This document shows positions 51,634 through 61,990 of a DNA stretch of 64,000 nucleotides, piece after piece. Position 1 is the first letter of the stretch. Every line of letters starts with the position of its first letter. The position numbers and the translations under genes were made by a program. This DNA comes from Prorocentrum cordatum. Taxonomy: Eukaryota > Sar > Dinophyceae > Prorocentrales > Prorocentraceae. The stretch is from NCBI GenBank assembly GCA_963575745.1, contig CAUYUJ010019945.1:1-64000 (forward strand). Reading direction: 5' to 3'. Below the pieces are notes generated by a model. The model saw nothing but the letters and a program-made list of their open reading frames with translations, had not been told where the DNA came from and made no database searches.

Positions 51634-51984
51634 CGGAGGTCAGTGCAAACGGGGGTCAGCCAGGGCACCGGATCCTGCAGGATCCTGCGAAGCCCCTCTG
51701 GCTGACCGGGATTAGCGAGCCGCTCGTGGCCGCGAGGCGGCCGCGTCTATTGGCTGACCCGGGTTTGCGCAGACCTGCGTTGCAGTTTTTTTTTTTTTCC
51801 TGCATTGCAGTTGTTGGTTTCTTGCTGACCCGGGTCTGATTGACCCGTGTTAGCAGATCCCCGATTGCCGCCGCCGTCGCCGTCCCGTCTCTGCTGCCGT
51901 CGACGCCGTTCGAAGAACAGCAAACGCCATCGACCGATTGTAGAGCTACCCCGGCCAGGGTTGGCTGGATCCGAGGCGGAAGCT

Positions 51985-52140
51985 TGATCCATATTCACCG
52001 CCTGGAGGGTCAGTTTCCGGAGCCTCGGCAGGCGGTGGATATGGACATATTCGGGCCCCCGGGGGCCGAAATATATCCATGTACACCGCCCGCTGGAGCA
52101 CCAGGACGTCGGTTCCCAGGCGGTGGATATGGATAAATCT
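51985..52140. repeat. Palindromic cluster around GGCGGTGGATATGG
   Basis: GGCGGTGGATATGG and its complement CCATATTCACCGCC/CCATGTACACCGCC alternate. 52031-52092 is one palindrome centred on GGGCCCCCGGGGGCC. Confidence 0.75.
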
Positions 52141-52589
52141 TTGCCTCGCACTCGAGGGCCAGGGTTGGTCGGGGGGCTGCTGGAGGGCCGGTCGGGGTTG
52201 GCCCGAGGCTTGGCCGGGCCAGTGCTTTGTTGCTCGGTCGGCGGCTCTTTGCAGAGGAGGTCCGCACGGGTCTCTTTGGTCGGCGTTGTCCCCCCGCCCC
52301 CCCCCCCCTGACGCTTCGCATCGCTCGGACTTGTGCATTTTTTCTCGGCGAGGACCATCGAGGAGCATCCTTGATCATTTGGCGAAAAAGCCACGCACGA
52401 AACTGGAAAAAACACATGGAATGGACGTCCGAGCGACCCCCCGCGCGCCAGGGAGTCGGGCGTCGGCCCAGGGAGTCCGCGCGGGCCTCCGAGAGTTGAG
52501 GCTCTTCAACAGGCTTGTCTTGCACGAGGGCGCGCGCCCAGCACCATATCCCCGGTCAGGGCCAGCTTGGGCTCTGGGCTGGTGGAGGT

Positions 52590-52758
52590 GCCCCCCTCCT
52601 CATCCTCCTTCCTCCTCCTCCTCCTCCTCCTCCTCCTCCTCCTTCCTCCTCCTCCTCCTCCTCCTCCTCCCTCCTCCTCCTCCTCCTCCTCCTCCCTCCT
52701 CCTCCTCCTCCTCCTCCTCCTCCTCCTCCTCCTCCTCCTCCTCCTCCTCCCTTCTCCT
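52590..52758. repeat. (CTC)n tract
   Basis: Nearly pure CTC repeats; ORFs across it on both strands are artefacts. Confidence 0.9.
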
Positions 52759-54061
52759 TCCAGGTCGCCCCCCCGGGGGGAGTGCACCATCCTGGGGCCC
52801 AGGATGGACGCGGCCAGGGATTCTGGCAGAGAGTGCAGCCGCCGCCTGCAGATCTCCGGCCACCCCCGCTGGAGATCGGTGGTCGCACTACCCACGAGAC
52901 ACCGAGTCCGTGTCCTCTCCTCGTTCATTTGCTCCCTCCTCTCACTCCCGCCGCCACTGCTGCCACTCCTCCCTCGAAGTCGGCCCCCACATCTCCCCGC
53001 ATCTGGCTTGAAGCGTGTCCTGACCAGGCTGTCGAGGCGGATCCAGTCGTGCAGACGAGAGGGGCCCCAGCAGCCGCAGAATCGTACGATGAGGAGGATT
53101 TTTCCTCATGCTGTTGATGCCATCCCTCGTCCTCATCATCCTTCTTCTGCTCACCTTCTCTCCTTCCTCCCTCACCCCCTCCCTCTCCAGCTCTTTCAGC
53201 TGCTGATCCTCCTCCGTGTTGTCCTCCCCACCTCCTCCTCGTCCTTCTCTCCACCCCTCCTCCAAAGCACTACGTCCTCCACACTTGCCCAACATGAGTA
53301 CTACTCTCCTCTGTCCCCAGACTACGTGCGAGAGGCACCCCGTCCCCTCTGCGAATTATGCTTCACACCAAAGTTTCAAGCATGATTTTCCGAATGTGTT
53401 GATGCAATCCGATTGTTGTCGGTGATTCGAGATGGTGCTCCCGCTGCAGCGAGGGTCTCATTTTCGGATTGGCGCTGTACCCCCGTCGTTCAGAATGGCT
53501 ACCTCGACCCGGCGCGGGCCGCTCGTCTGGATCCCAGTCCCGTTTCATCGTTGTCGCCCCTCTCATCTCAGTTCCCCTCCTCTGCCTTGTCCTGGCTCCC
53601 CTGCTCCCCCTCCTTCCACAACTCCTGCTGCAGCTGCTCGTCCTCGTCCTCCTCCTTCCTCCTCCTCCTCCTCCTTTTGCCTCTGGCTCATCCTCTTGCG
53701 CACCCGCCACCTCCTCATTTGTACTCAGCTCCCCCTTTCCGATTGCGCATGACATGATGGCGTCGTTTTGGGTTTCCCAGGTCGGCTATGACACGCGTCC
53801 GCGGATAGAGAAAACATCAGAGCAATGCGCAGGGAAGGGAGGGAGGGATAGGATGTCAGATATTGCGCGAGCGCACCTAGCTTGTCTCCTCTCCTCCCCC
53901 CCTTCCTCCTCCTCCGCTTAGCACAGCTAGAGAGCGTCACGGCTGATCAGGTGCGCGACCACGGTCGCTCCGCGCAGGCAGCAAGTCGGCCCGTCCGGTC
54001 CAGGGGCTGTCTCGCGCGTTCCTCCGTGGGTTCTCGCTTCGGGCCGAACGAAAGAGGGGGA
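52759..54061. other. No supported gene
   Basis: GC-rich DNA with CTCC tracts (53640-53680); no repeat relatives or coding conservation seen. Confidence 0.5.
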
Positions 54062-54235
54062 TAGGGAAAGGGGGGGGGGGTACGAAATCTGCTGCGTGCA
54101 GCTGGTTTCGGCCCCGCCGCCGGGCCCAGTCCTCGATACGTGGGCGCCTCCTGGCGCCGGGAGGCGCCAGGAAAATCAGCTACGTGAGCCGATTCTCAAA
54201 CTCCGCCTTTGCTGTGCACCCCTTCCGCCCGGCCC
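54062..54235 (+). repeat. Dispersed family 1, copy
   Basis: G-run, TACGAAATCTGCTGCGTGCA, GGTTTCGGCCCCGCC, and the GGCGCCTCCTGGCGCCGGGA palindrome. Confidence 0.8.
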
Positions 54236-55029
54236 AATCGTTCCCCTCCCTCTGGGTGCCATCTCGACCCCATCGCTCCGATGCGGTATCGATTCTGGCC
54301 AGCTCGATCTACTTGGACTCCGATGATCCGACGTGGCCCGAGGCCAGCTTGGCGGTGTTGTACAGTGAGCGGCTTGAGTAAGGAACGCTTACTTTTCAAA
54401 AGGGGCTCGGTCGTTCCTTAGGCTTGCATGCGTTACTTTTCGTTCCCTATTCGTTATGTATTGTTTGTTCATCGTTCCCTATGCGTTATTCCTTGGAAGA
54501 AAGGGTCTTCGTTCCTTATTTATCGTTCCTTAGGTCAGGCCGATGACTGTACATCTTGGCCCAGCGGGTCCCTTTCGATTCCGTCTGCAGCCCAATCCGA
54601 CGCACATTTCGATGCGACAAGGCTTCTCGACCCGATGCCGACCGATCCTGCGCGCGCCCTCCCCGACGACGGCGTGGCCGACGACGGCGAAGTGCAGCCA
54701 GGCCGGCCGCCAAGAGGTCGTGCTGAGGCTGGTGGCGCTGAAGGCGGACGTAGGCACGGGGCGGGGAGGGGCGCCCTCTCCCTCCTGCTCCCCTCTTGGG
54801 TTGCACTTGCTGCGAGGTTGGATTCAGAATCGGCGCCAGCAGATCCCCGGTCGAAGGCGGGCCTGCTCCCGGTTTTTCCGGCCTGTTCCCGCTGAGTCCC
54901 ATCAAGCCCGCCACATCCCGGGCTTCGTCTGGCCCAGCACGGCTCGATGGCCAAGGGGGGCCCCTGATCGGGCTTGATAGCCATTAACCGTTCTGACGAA
55001 GACCTCCTGGGAGTTGCCTCCTTTCGGAA

Positions 55030-55165
55030 GCCCAGAGGGTAACACCAGCACCAGTATCGGCGGTGTGCCTCCACCCAGGGAAGATGAGCCCGATCCCGGT
55101 GGTGGTGGCAACATTGGGGCTTCTTAGCTGGTCGAAATATCACCACCAACATCTAAGATCATCCT
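55030..55165 (+). repeat. Dispersed family 7, copy 1
   Basis: ACACCAGCACCAGTATCGGC, GGTGTGCCTCCACC, then GATCCCGGTGGTGGTGGCAA; similar to 59040-59165. Confidence 0.7.
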
Positions 55166-55189
55166 CCTTCGGTGGAGGAAACCCCGTAT

Positions 55190-55490
55190 CCTCCTCCTCC
55201 CCCTCCTCCTCCTCCTCCTCCTCCTCCTCCTCCTCCTCCTCCTCCTCCTCCTCCTCCTCCCCCTCGTCCTCCTCCTCCTCCCCCTTTCCTCCTCCTCCCT
55301 CCTCCTCCTCCTCCTCCTCCTCCTCCTCCTCTTCCTCCTCCTCCTCTCCTCCTCCCCCTCCTCCTCCTCCTCCTCCTCCTCCTCCTCCTCCTCCTCCTCC
55401 TCCTCCTCCTCCCCCCTCGTCCTCCTCCTCCTCCCCCTTTCCTCCTCCTCCTCCTCCTCCTCCTCCTCCTCCTCCTCCTGTCCTCCCCCC
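55190..55490. repeat. (CTC)n/CCCT tract
   Basis: About 300 bp of CTC repeats with three CCCCTTTCCTCC-type higher-order interruptions. Confidence 0.9.
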
Positions 55491-56396
55491 GTCCTTCTTC
55501 CCCGGGCGGGATGCAGGCGCCACGCCGGCGCACCGCCACACCAAGGGGTGGCACCCTCTCACGAGCCCGCTCGGCCGCCGGGCGAGCAGCCACGGCGGGC
55601 CTCTGCGTTCCCGGTGGCCGCCGGCCAGGACTCGTCTCGATTCCTCCAATATTCGATGCCTTTCGATCTCGATGGATCCCGATCCCGATCCCGATTCGGC
55701 TTCGGACTCCGATGCGGGATGCGCTCTCTCACCGGAGAGGCCCACTGGCCCGCCGGTGTCTGCCGATCCGACTTTCCTCCCGACTCGGCGGCCGCTCTCC
55801 GCCGGTCCGATCCGTTTCGATCGGCGGTCCGGCTCGTCGGTTCGAGCCTGGCTTGTCCTGCCGGGCCCGTGCGGCCCCTCCCAGCGGGCATGCGGCGGCC
55901 GAGCGGGCGCCGGGTGGGCTCCTCGGAGGGGTGCAGCCAGAGGGCAGCGGGCCCCTTCCGCCGAGGAGGGCCGCGGTGCCTCCCCGAGCCGGAGGCCAGA
56001 AGGGTGCGTCGATCCATTCTCTGGGCCCCCCTCTTGATGCCCCCCTCGAGTGTTCTCGGGGGAGGGGGGAGGGGGAAGAGGAAGAGGAGGAGGAGGGGCA
56101 AGAGGAGGAGGAGGAGGAGGAGGAGGAGGAGGAGGAGGAGGAGGAGGAGGAGGAGGACGACGACGATCTGGGTTTTATGAAGTCAGGGCGCTGCAAGCAA
56201 TCACTTTGGAGATCGGGGGGGCCGAAATGGGTGCAGGGGAGCAAGGGGCACGAAGGCCGACAGCAGCTCCATGCTGAAACGGCTTCGCGGTCGGCGTCGC
56301 CGCGGTCGTGGTCACCTGCAACGCGTGCCCGCCTGCCCAGCAGCGATCGCTGCCGGTCTGGGATGACTTTTTTGTTGATGGGCATCGTGAGTTTAA
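55491..56396. other. No supported gene; GGA tract
   Basis: GC-rich DNA, then (GGA)n at about 56080-56160. The long ORFs here are extensions of the repeat frames. Confidence 0.6.
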
Positions 56397-56535
56397 GTCG
56401 GGCCTGTCCCTCGAATTACAGGGGGAATATTCAAAAATAGTAAAAAATAGTCAGGGTATTATTTTTCTGTATTTTAGGGCATCTTTTGAGTATGTTTGGA
56501 GTTTTTCTTAATTTTTCGCCCAAAATCCCCGCCGC
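56397..56535 (+). mobile_element. Family 3 MITE, diverged copy
   Basis: GTCGGGCCTGTCCCTCGAAT ... TTTTCGCCCAAAATCCCCGC; core with AAAAATAGT repeats as at 33680. Confidence 0.65.
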
Positions 56536-56690
56536 TGGTTTCGGCCCCGCCGCCCGGCCCATTCCTTGATACATGGGCGCCCCCCGGCGCCCGGAGGCGC
56601 CAGGAAAATCAGCTGCGTGGGCCGATCCTCGAACCCCCCCCTCTGCTAGCTATCCCCCCCTTTCCGCCCAGCCCGAGACGACTTTTTTTG
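56530..56690 (+). repeat. Dispersed family 1, copy
   Basis: GCTGGTTTCGGCCCCGCCGC, ATACATGGGCGCC, GGAGGCGCCAGGAAAATCAG. Confidence 0.75.
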
Positions 56691-56705
56691 GTTGCTGGGC
56701 ATCTC

Positions 56706-56863
56706 AGGAGGGAAAGAAACACACAGACATCGTCGATTCCCAGGAAAATATGGGAAAACTTGGGAAGTGGGGGGGGGGAGACAGAAACCCAGAAGATATG
56801 GGAAACTATGGGGACTCTTTTTATTTGTGTGTATTTATTTGTGTGTCCCAGGGCCCCTTCAGC
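56706..56863 (+). repeat. Dispersed family 2, copy
   Basis: Same landmarks as 28742-28903, ending TTTGTGTGTCCCAGGGCCCC. Confidence 0.8.
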
Positions 56864-57029
56864 ATCGTGGGCCCGTGTGTCCCGTGCGTCCACGCGGGAG
56901 CGCGGAGGGCGGAGAGGAGGGCTCCGGCCCACGGCCGCGGGCTGCTCGGCCGCGCCGCCGTCCCATGTGCTGTCGGGTCTGTGCCTGTCGGTGCCCCCGT
57001 CGAGCGCCATCGCTGGCGCAGCCAAGTCT

Positions 57030-57132
57030 CAGGAGGGAGAAAGAAAGCACAGACACAACGAACCGTCGATTCCCCAGGAAATTGTGGGAACATATGGGAA
57101 GTGGGGGAAGACGAACATCCAATCTATATATG

Positions 57133-57166
<34 letters not shown>

Positions 57167-57225
57167 AAAATCGAAACATATCTATGTGTGTCCATTCATT
57201 GGTGTGTCCCAGGGCCCCTTCAAAC
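57030..57225 (+). repeat. Dispersed family 2, copy with TA insertion
   Basis: ACAGACACAACGAACCGTCG ... GGGAAGTGGGG, a TA-rich microsatellite, ... GTGTGTCCCAGGGCCCCTTC. Confidence 0.75.
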
Positions 57226-57569
57226 TCTGCCTCGCCGCCAACGGAGAAGTGTTTTGCCAAGTCCTCATGTGCGCGGCCCTGGTCGGGCGGGGCGCCGCGA
57301 GGCAGCACCGCCAGGAGGCCTCTCCCCCGCCTTCACGGCCCTCAGTGGTGTGGGCTTCCCCCCCCCCAGAGGAGCGTGGTCTGCTTCGACCGGTTTCCAG
57401 CAAGGATCTGTAGCATACCACGGCGTGGGCTCTGTGATGCCTGCCCCTGGGGTGTGTTCCTGATCTGTGCCATTCATAGTTTGTCTCGCTATCTAGTTTC
57501 GGCGTCTGTTATTCATCACTTGCTCCTCGTGTCTGATTATGGTGAGGCATCGTATCGTTGTCTGTTCTG

Positions 57570-58170
57570 GACGTATTGTAGTGGTGTGCAGTAGTTTTCG
57601 TTGGATACTTGTTGGTGGGAGCTGTTGGTGTCATTACTAATGTTTTCCATTGCTACATGTAGCCGGTCTCTGTTCGTACTGAGTGATATTGGTGTATTTT
57701 CGCAATGCGTCTTACTGGTGTATATGATTGGTGTGTTGTGTATTCCTGCTCTTGGAGACTGATATACTGATATACGAGTTCGGTGTATGTTATCTATTTT
57801 TTGGGGTGCGGGCTACTGGTGCCTGCGAATGGTGTATATCATCAGTGGTTGTTCTTGATGTCTGCGTGTTGTGTAGTATTGGTGCATGCTCTGGGTGTAT
57901 GTTACTGGCGTACTTCCACAATATCTGTTGTTGGTGCATTATGTTGATGTATATCCGTGGTGTCTGTTGTTGGTGCTTGTTACTTGTGTTGGATATTGGT
58001 GCCTGTCCCTGATGTCTGTTATGATTATCGGTTGTTGATGCCGAGTAGTGGTGCATGCTCGCTCGTATGTGTTAATGCCAGCCGCTGGTGTATGTTGTCG
58101 ATGAGTGGTCTTGCTGCAAGTTCCCAGTGCATGCTCTTTGAAAGAGGGTTGTTTTAGATTTCCGAAGACG
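57570..58170 (+). repeat. G/T-skewed degenerate repeat
   Basis: Irregular repeats of TGTTGGTGC, TTACTGGTGTA and TGATGTCTGT over about 600 bp with strong strand asymmetry. No gene. Confidence 0.6.
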
Positions 58171-58289
58171 ACGTGACACTTGGACGGCGTGACGCCGTGA
58201 CGCCTCCCTTGCGGGACTGTCTGTTAGCCACGCCTGTCCTGCGCTGCTGACTCGCAGTGTCGTCACTGGACCTTTGAAGATCTCCGGCG

Positions 58290-58520
58290 CCTGGCGGCGG
58301 CGCGGGGCGGGGGAGGCTGGCTACTCAGGGATCCTTCGGGGCCTGGCAGTTGCGGCGTGCAGCACAGGCGAGTCGGCCGACCCAGGGATTATACGGACTG
58401 CTGGTGCAGGGCGGCTGGGGACTGCAGGGCGGGCGCGGCGGGACACCCAGGGATCAGCCGAGATCGCCCGAACTATTGGGGCATGGCGACCCATGCATGC
58501 AGGGCGGGCGAGGCGGGTCG
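58290..58520 (+). repeat. Degenerate tandem repeat, about 75-90 bp, three copies
   Basis: CAGGGATC.....GGGGC.TGGC and CAGGGCGG...GG blocks recur at about 58325, 58383 and 58448. Confidence 0.5.
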
Positions 58521-59039
58521 GGGATCTTCACCTTCCAAACCTAGTGACCCCAGCCTGCCTGTCTGGTGGGGAACTGCGTGGCGTAAATCTGCGTCTTCGG
58601 AGGTCCGCACGACTTTTTTTGGGTCGGCGCTGGACCCCCGTCCCTGGCGCGTGGAGCGCCCAAGGGAGGCGCCAGAGGCGCCGCAAGGGGTGGCCAGTGG
58701 CAGTGTGGCCGCCACAGGCGCCTGCGGCCCACGGGGTCACCGCCACTGTCAGCTCGCATCGCTTCCACGAGGTAAGGAAAGGATCGGAACAAAGGCAACG
58801 ACGGCCCGCAAAACCTGTCCGCCCCGATCCAGCCGTGGCCACTAGGGCGCCGCCAGAGGCCACGCGGTCAAACATGAGGAGCTTCGATCTTCGGTCTTCA
58901 GCCAGCGGAGACGAGCCCCCCCCCCCCCCCCACACCCCGACCTGTCCCTGGGCGCGGCCTGACCATCGCTTCGAGCTGGAGCCAGCCGTAGCCACGTGGG
59001 CGCCACGATCCTCCTGCTCCACCCCCTATCGCAGGCCCA

Positions 59040-59165
59040 GAGGTTGACACCAACACCAAGATCGGCGGCGTGCCTCCACCGAGGTGAGACGATCCCGATC
59101 TCGGCGATGGTGGTCATATCCTGGCTTCCAGGGTGGCCGAACTGTTACCACCAACACCAACGTAT
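59040..59165 (+). repeat. Dispersed family 7, copy 2
   Basis: ACACCAACACCAAGATCGGC, GGCGTGCCTCCACC, then GATGGTGGTCATATCC. Confidence 0.7.
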
Positions 59166-59184
59166 CTGGGATCCGGCGGCTCTG

Positions 59185-59280
59185 AAAGACGTCCCGGGGG
59201 CCGCGGTCTTCTCAGAGCGCTCCTGAACGCTCTGAGAGCGTTCCGGAACGCCCTGGAACGGATTGATCCTCGTATTAGCA
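59185..59280. repeat. Dispersed family 6, copy 2
   Basis: CGCTCCTGAACGCTCTGAGA, GCGTTCCGGAACGCCCTGG; matches 32550-32635. Confidence 0.6.
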
Positions 59281-59715
59281 GGAGGGAGGAGGGAGGAGGG
59301 ACCGTCCGACCCTCCATCTCGTCTCAACACCGGATTTATCCTCGTCTTGCCCCCTGCGGAGGCAGCCCCCCTTGTGTAGGTGCTGGTGCCCCTCTCTGGG
59401 CCTCCCTCCCTCCCTCCTCCTCCGCGTGCCCCCCGGCCCCCCGGCCCCCCCCCCGCCCTCTGCCTCCCTGGCCCCCCCCCCTCTTCGCCCCGCGCCCCGA
59501 GCGGGGCGCGGGGCGAGAGGGGGGAGCATCGCATTCTCGGGGGCCCTGGCGCGGGCGAGAGTCTCGAGGGGCCACGTGCGAGACCATGCCGAAGGCGGCC
59601 CGATCGGAGCAGACGTGCGAGAGGCAAGCGTTCTCGGAACCCTGCGACAACCAAAACGCCATCGCGGGGAGAGGCGGCGCCCGCATTGGACAGCGTCAGG
59701 GGAGAGGGGGGAGCA
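59281..59715. other. No supported gene
   Basis: C-rich and GAGGA tracts; overlapping frames on both strands without coding character. Confidence 0.6.
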
Positions 59716-59920
59716 GTACGGTCGGGCCGAGGTATAAGATCGAGGTCGGTCCGGGGAGGGTATTCTGATGTTGTTCGTGTTTGTTGGACGTTCTTGCGCA
59801 TCCTTGGGAGGGCGACCCTGGACGTTCCGTGTGTTTTGGGCTGCGGAGGGTCTCAGGTTCTTGAAGGATGCTCTTCTGCCCCGGGTCCCGCCGTATAGCG
59901 AGTGGCGGGGGGAGGGCATT
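59716..59920 (+). repeat. Dispersed family 4, copy 2
   Basis: TACGGTCGGGCCGAGGTATA ... CCGTGTGTTTTGGGCTGCGG ... GGTCTCAGGTTCTTG. Confidence 0.8.
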
Positions 59921-59966
59921 CCACCATCCTTGAAACTCAATCGACGACGGCGACGACGACCCTCAA

Positions 59967-60110
59967 GTCGGGCGCGTCCCTCTACAGGAGGAGTATTCAA
60001 GAATAGCCAACAGATAGTATAGGGGACGACTTTTTGAAACTATGTTTGAACATCCTTGGATACTTTGCGATGGCTTTTTATTTTTTCGCTCAAAGTCCGC
60101 CTGCAGGGTT
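59967..60110 (+). mobile_element. Family 3 MITE, diverged copy
   Basis: GTCGGGCGCGTCCCTCTACA ... TTTTTCGCTCAAAGTCCGCC. It follows a family 4 copy as at 33680, so 4+3 travelled together. Confidence 0.65.
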
Positions 60111-60146
60111 TGATGCTCCAACCTACTTTAGCCTTGATCACCAGGA

Positions 60147-60958
60147 AGAATTCTAGACGCTTCGCTTATCCCCACCAGCCCATCCCGAAACGATGTCCAG
60201 GCGAGTTGAGGTGATCATGGAAGTGCGGCAGCAAAGAGGAGGACGGCCGAACCGTGCAAAGGAGTGAGGAGGAGAAGGAGGAGGTGGATGGATGGATGGA
60301 TGGATGAGGGAGTGGGAAGACGGAGGATGAATAGGATGATGATGAGGAGGAGGAGGAGGAGGAAGAGAAGGAGTAGGAGCAGGAAGGAGGAACAGGAGGA
60401 GGAGGAGGAGGGCAAGCACAAGGGCCAGAGGTCTCTTGGATGCCTCTAGGAGCCTCTTGGAGTATCTCTTGGGCGATTCTTGGGGGCCTCTTGGGACGTC
60501 TTGGGGGTCTCTTGGCGATCCTGGGGGGCTCTTCGGGGTCTTGGGTGCCTCGGGGGGGGCCTCTTGGGGCCTCTGAGGGTCTTCTTGGGGGCCTTCTGGG
60601 AGCCTCTTGGGGGCCTCTTGGGGGCCTCTTGGGGCCATCTTGGGGCCATCTTGGGACCTCTTGGGGCCTCCTGGGCGCTTCTTTGTGCCATCTTGGAGGA
60701 GATGTATCAAAGAAGAGCTGAGCTTTAATTAGCGGTGACCCCCCAGGAGGCCAAAATGGGGCCCAAACCCTGCTAAAATCAATGATTTTGGCTTCCTCGC
60801 CGAGGCTGTTTTGGACGCTCTGACCGCTCCCCGCCCCTCCTGTCCAGGTCAGTGGGGAGGGGGTAGGGGGAGGGGTAAACCACTCCCCGAAGGGGAAGAG
60901 GGAGGGGTGGAAGAGGAAACGCCCTAAACCACCGACGCCCAGAGGGCTGGTGGGATTT
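60147..60958 (+). mobile_element. Introner-like element E, full length
   Basis: Left terminus GAATTCTAGACGCTTCGCTT then ATCCCCACCAGCCC; right terminus CTAAACCACCGACGCCCAGA then GGGCTGGTGGGATT. The inner CCCACCAGCCC and GGGCTGGTGGG are inverted. Interior: GGATGGATG repeat, GGA tract, CTTGGGGCCTC minisatellite (60430-60700), and a GGGAGGGG stretch. No ORF likely to be a transposase. Confidence 0.75.
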
Positions 60959-61756
60959 CGAGCGCCCCAACAAGTAAGCACCGGATCTCAAGGGCTTTCA
61001 CGTGTCGGGCCCTGGGGGACACTCGTTCGACGCTGCCTAGACATTCCCTCGACACCCCTTCGACACTTCCGGGTGCTCGGAATGATCTTTGGGATGCGGC
61101 CCTCAAGTAGGATGGCAACAGCATAACTGTACAGTGCCGTTTTTTTATGTCCTATGCCAATTAAGCAAATCCAATATTATTAAAGTTCCAATCGTAAAAT
61201 CAAACATCGTGTATTAAAATCCAATGTGTTTAAAAATCCGGTGTATTAAAAACTGCCCTGCAGGGGGGCATACCCGACCGAAGACGACCCTCTCCACCCC
61301 CCACCCCGTCCCAGGGCGCGCTCCGGCCGCGGCCCCCGGGGGCGCCCCGCGGAGGCCCACGGAGGCCCCCGCGGGCATCCAGGCTTCGGCCGGAAGACGG
61401 GTCGTCGCGCTGTCACTCTGTGCTTTTTGCCGATCGGCGCGCTCCTCCTCCTCCTCCTCCTCCTCCTCCTCCTCCTCCTCCTCCCTCCTCCTCCTCCTCC
61501 TCCTCCTCCTCCTCCTCCCCTCCTCCTCCTCCTCCCCTTCCCCCTTCCCCCCCCCCCCTGCCCCATAGAGTAGATCTTGGCTCTTGTTTGGCGCCTGCTT
61601 CGAGCAGGTGGGGTCTCCCCCATAGGGCGCACTACTGCAAACAGCCGCGTGAGCCAGAGGTCTGAAGCAGAACCCCCCCTCCTCCCCCCGCCCCCCTTCC
61701 GCCCAACGCCGAAGCGCCGAATAAGAAAACGTGCGCCAGGCGGGGGTAAGGGAAAA
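60959..61756. other. No gene; (CTC)n tract and a family 3 end
   Basis: 61244-61275 resembles the right end of the family 3 MITE (CCCTGCAGGGGGGCATACCC then GAC). (CTC)n at 61440-61545. Confidence 0.5.
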
Positions 61757-61910
61757 GGGGGCTACGACTTCGGCTACATGCAGCCGCCGGACGCGCTCCT
61801 CGCTACATGGGCGCCTCTGGCGCTGGGAGGCGCCAGGGAAATCAGCCACGTGAGCCGGTTCGCCAAGCCCCTTTTGCCGCCCCCACCTTTCGTCCGACCC
61901 GATCCTCGAT
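61757..61910 (+). repeat. Dispersed family 1, copy
   Basis: CTACGACTTCGGCTACATGC, GGGCGCCTCTGGCGCTGGGA and GAAATCAGCCACGTGAGCCG. Confidence 0.7.
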
Positions 61911-61920
61911 CCTCGAACTT

Positions 61921-61928
61921 CGACAGAC

Positions 61929-61960
<32 letters not shown>

Positions 61961-61990
61961 CGACGACGACGACGACGATGACGGCGGCGG
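61921..61990. repeat. (GAC)n tract
   Basis: About 20 GAC/GAT units followed by GGCGGGGGC repeats. Confidence 0.9.

Noticed and set aside
52567-53385. 270-codon frame rich in Leu/Pro/Ser
   Set aside because: A product of the (CTC)n tract with GC-rich flanks.
55172-56440. 422-codon frame, the longest in the 55 kb region
   Set aside because: Joins a CTC tract to a GGA tract through GC-rich DNA; no domain, no leader relic, no relatives.
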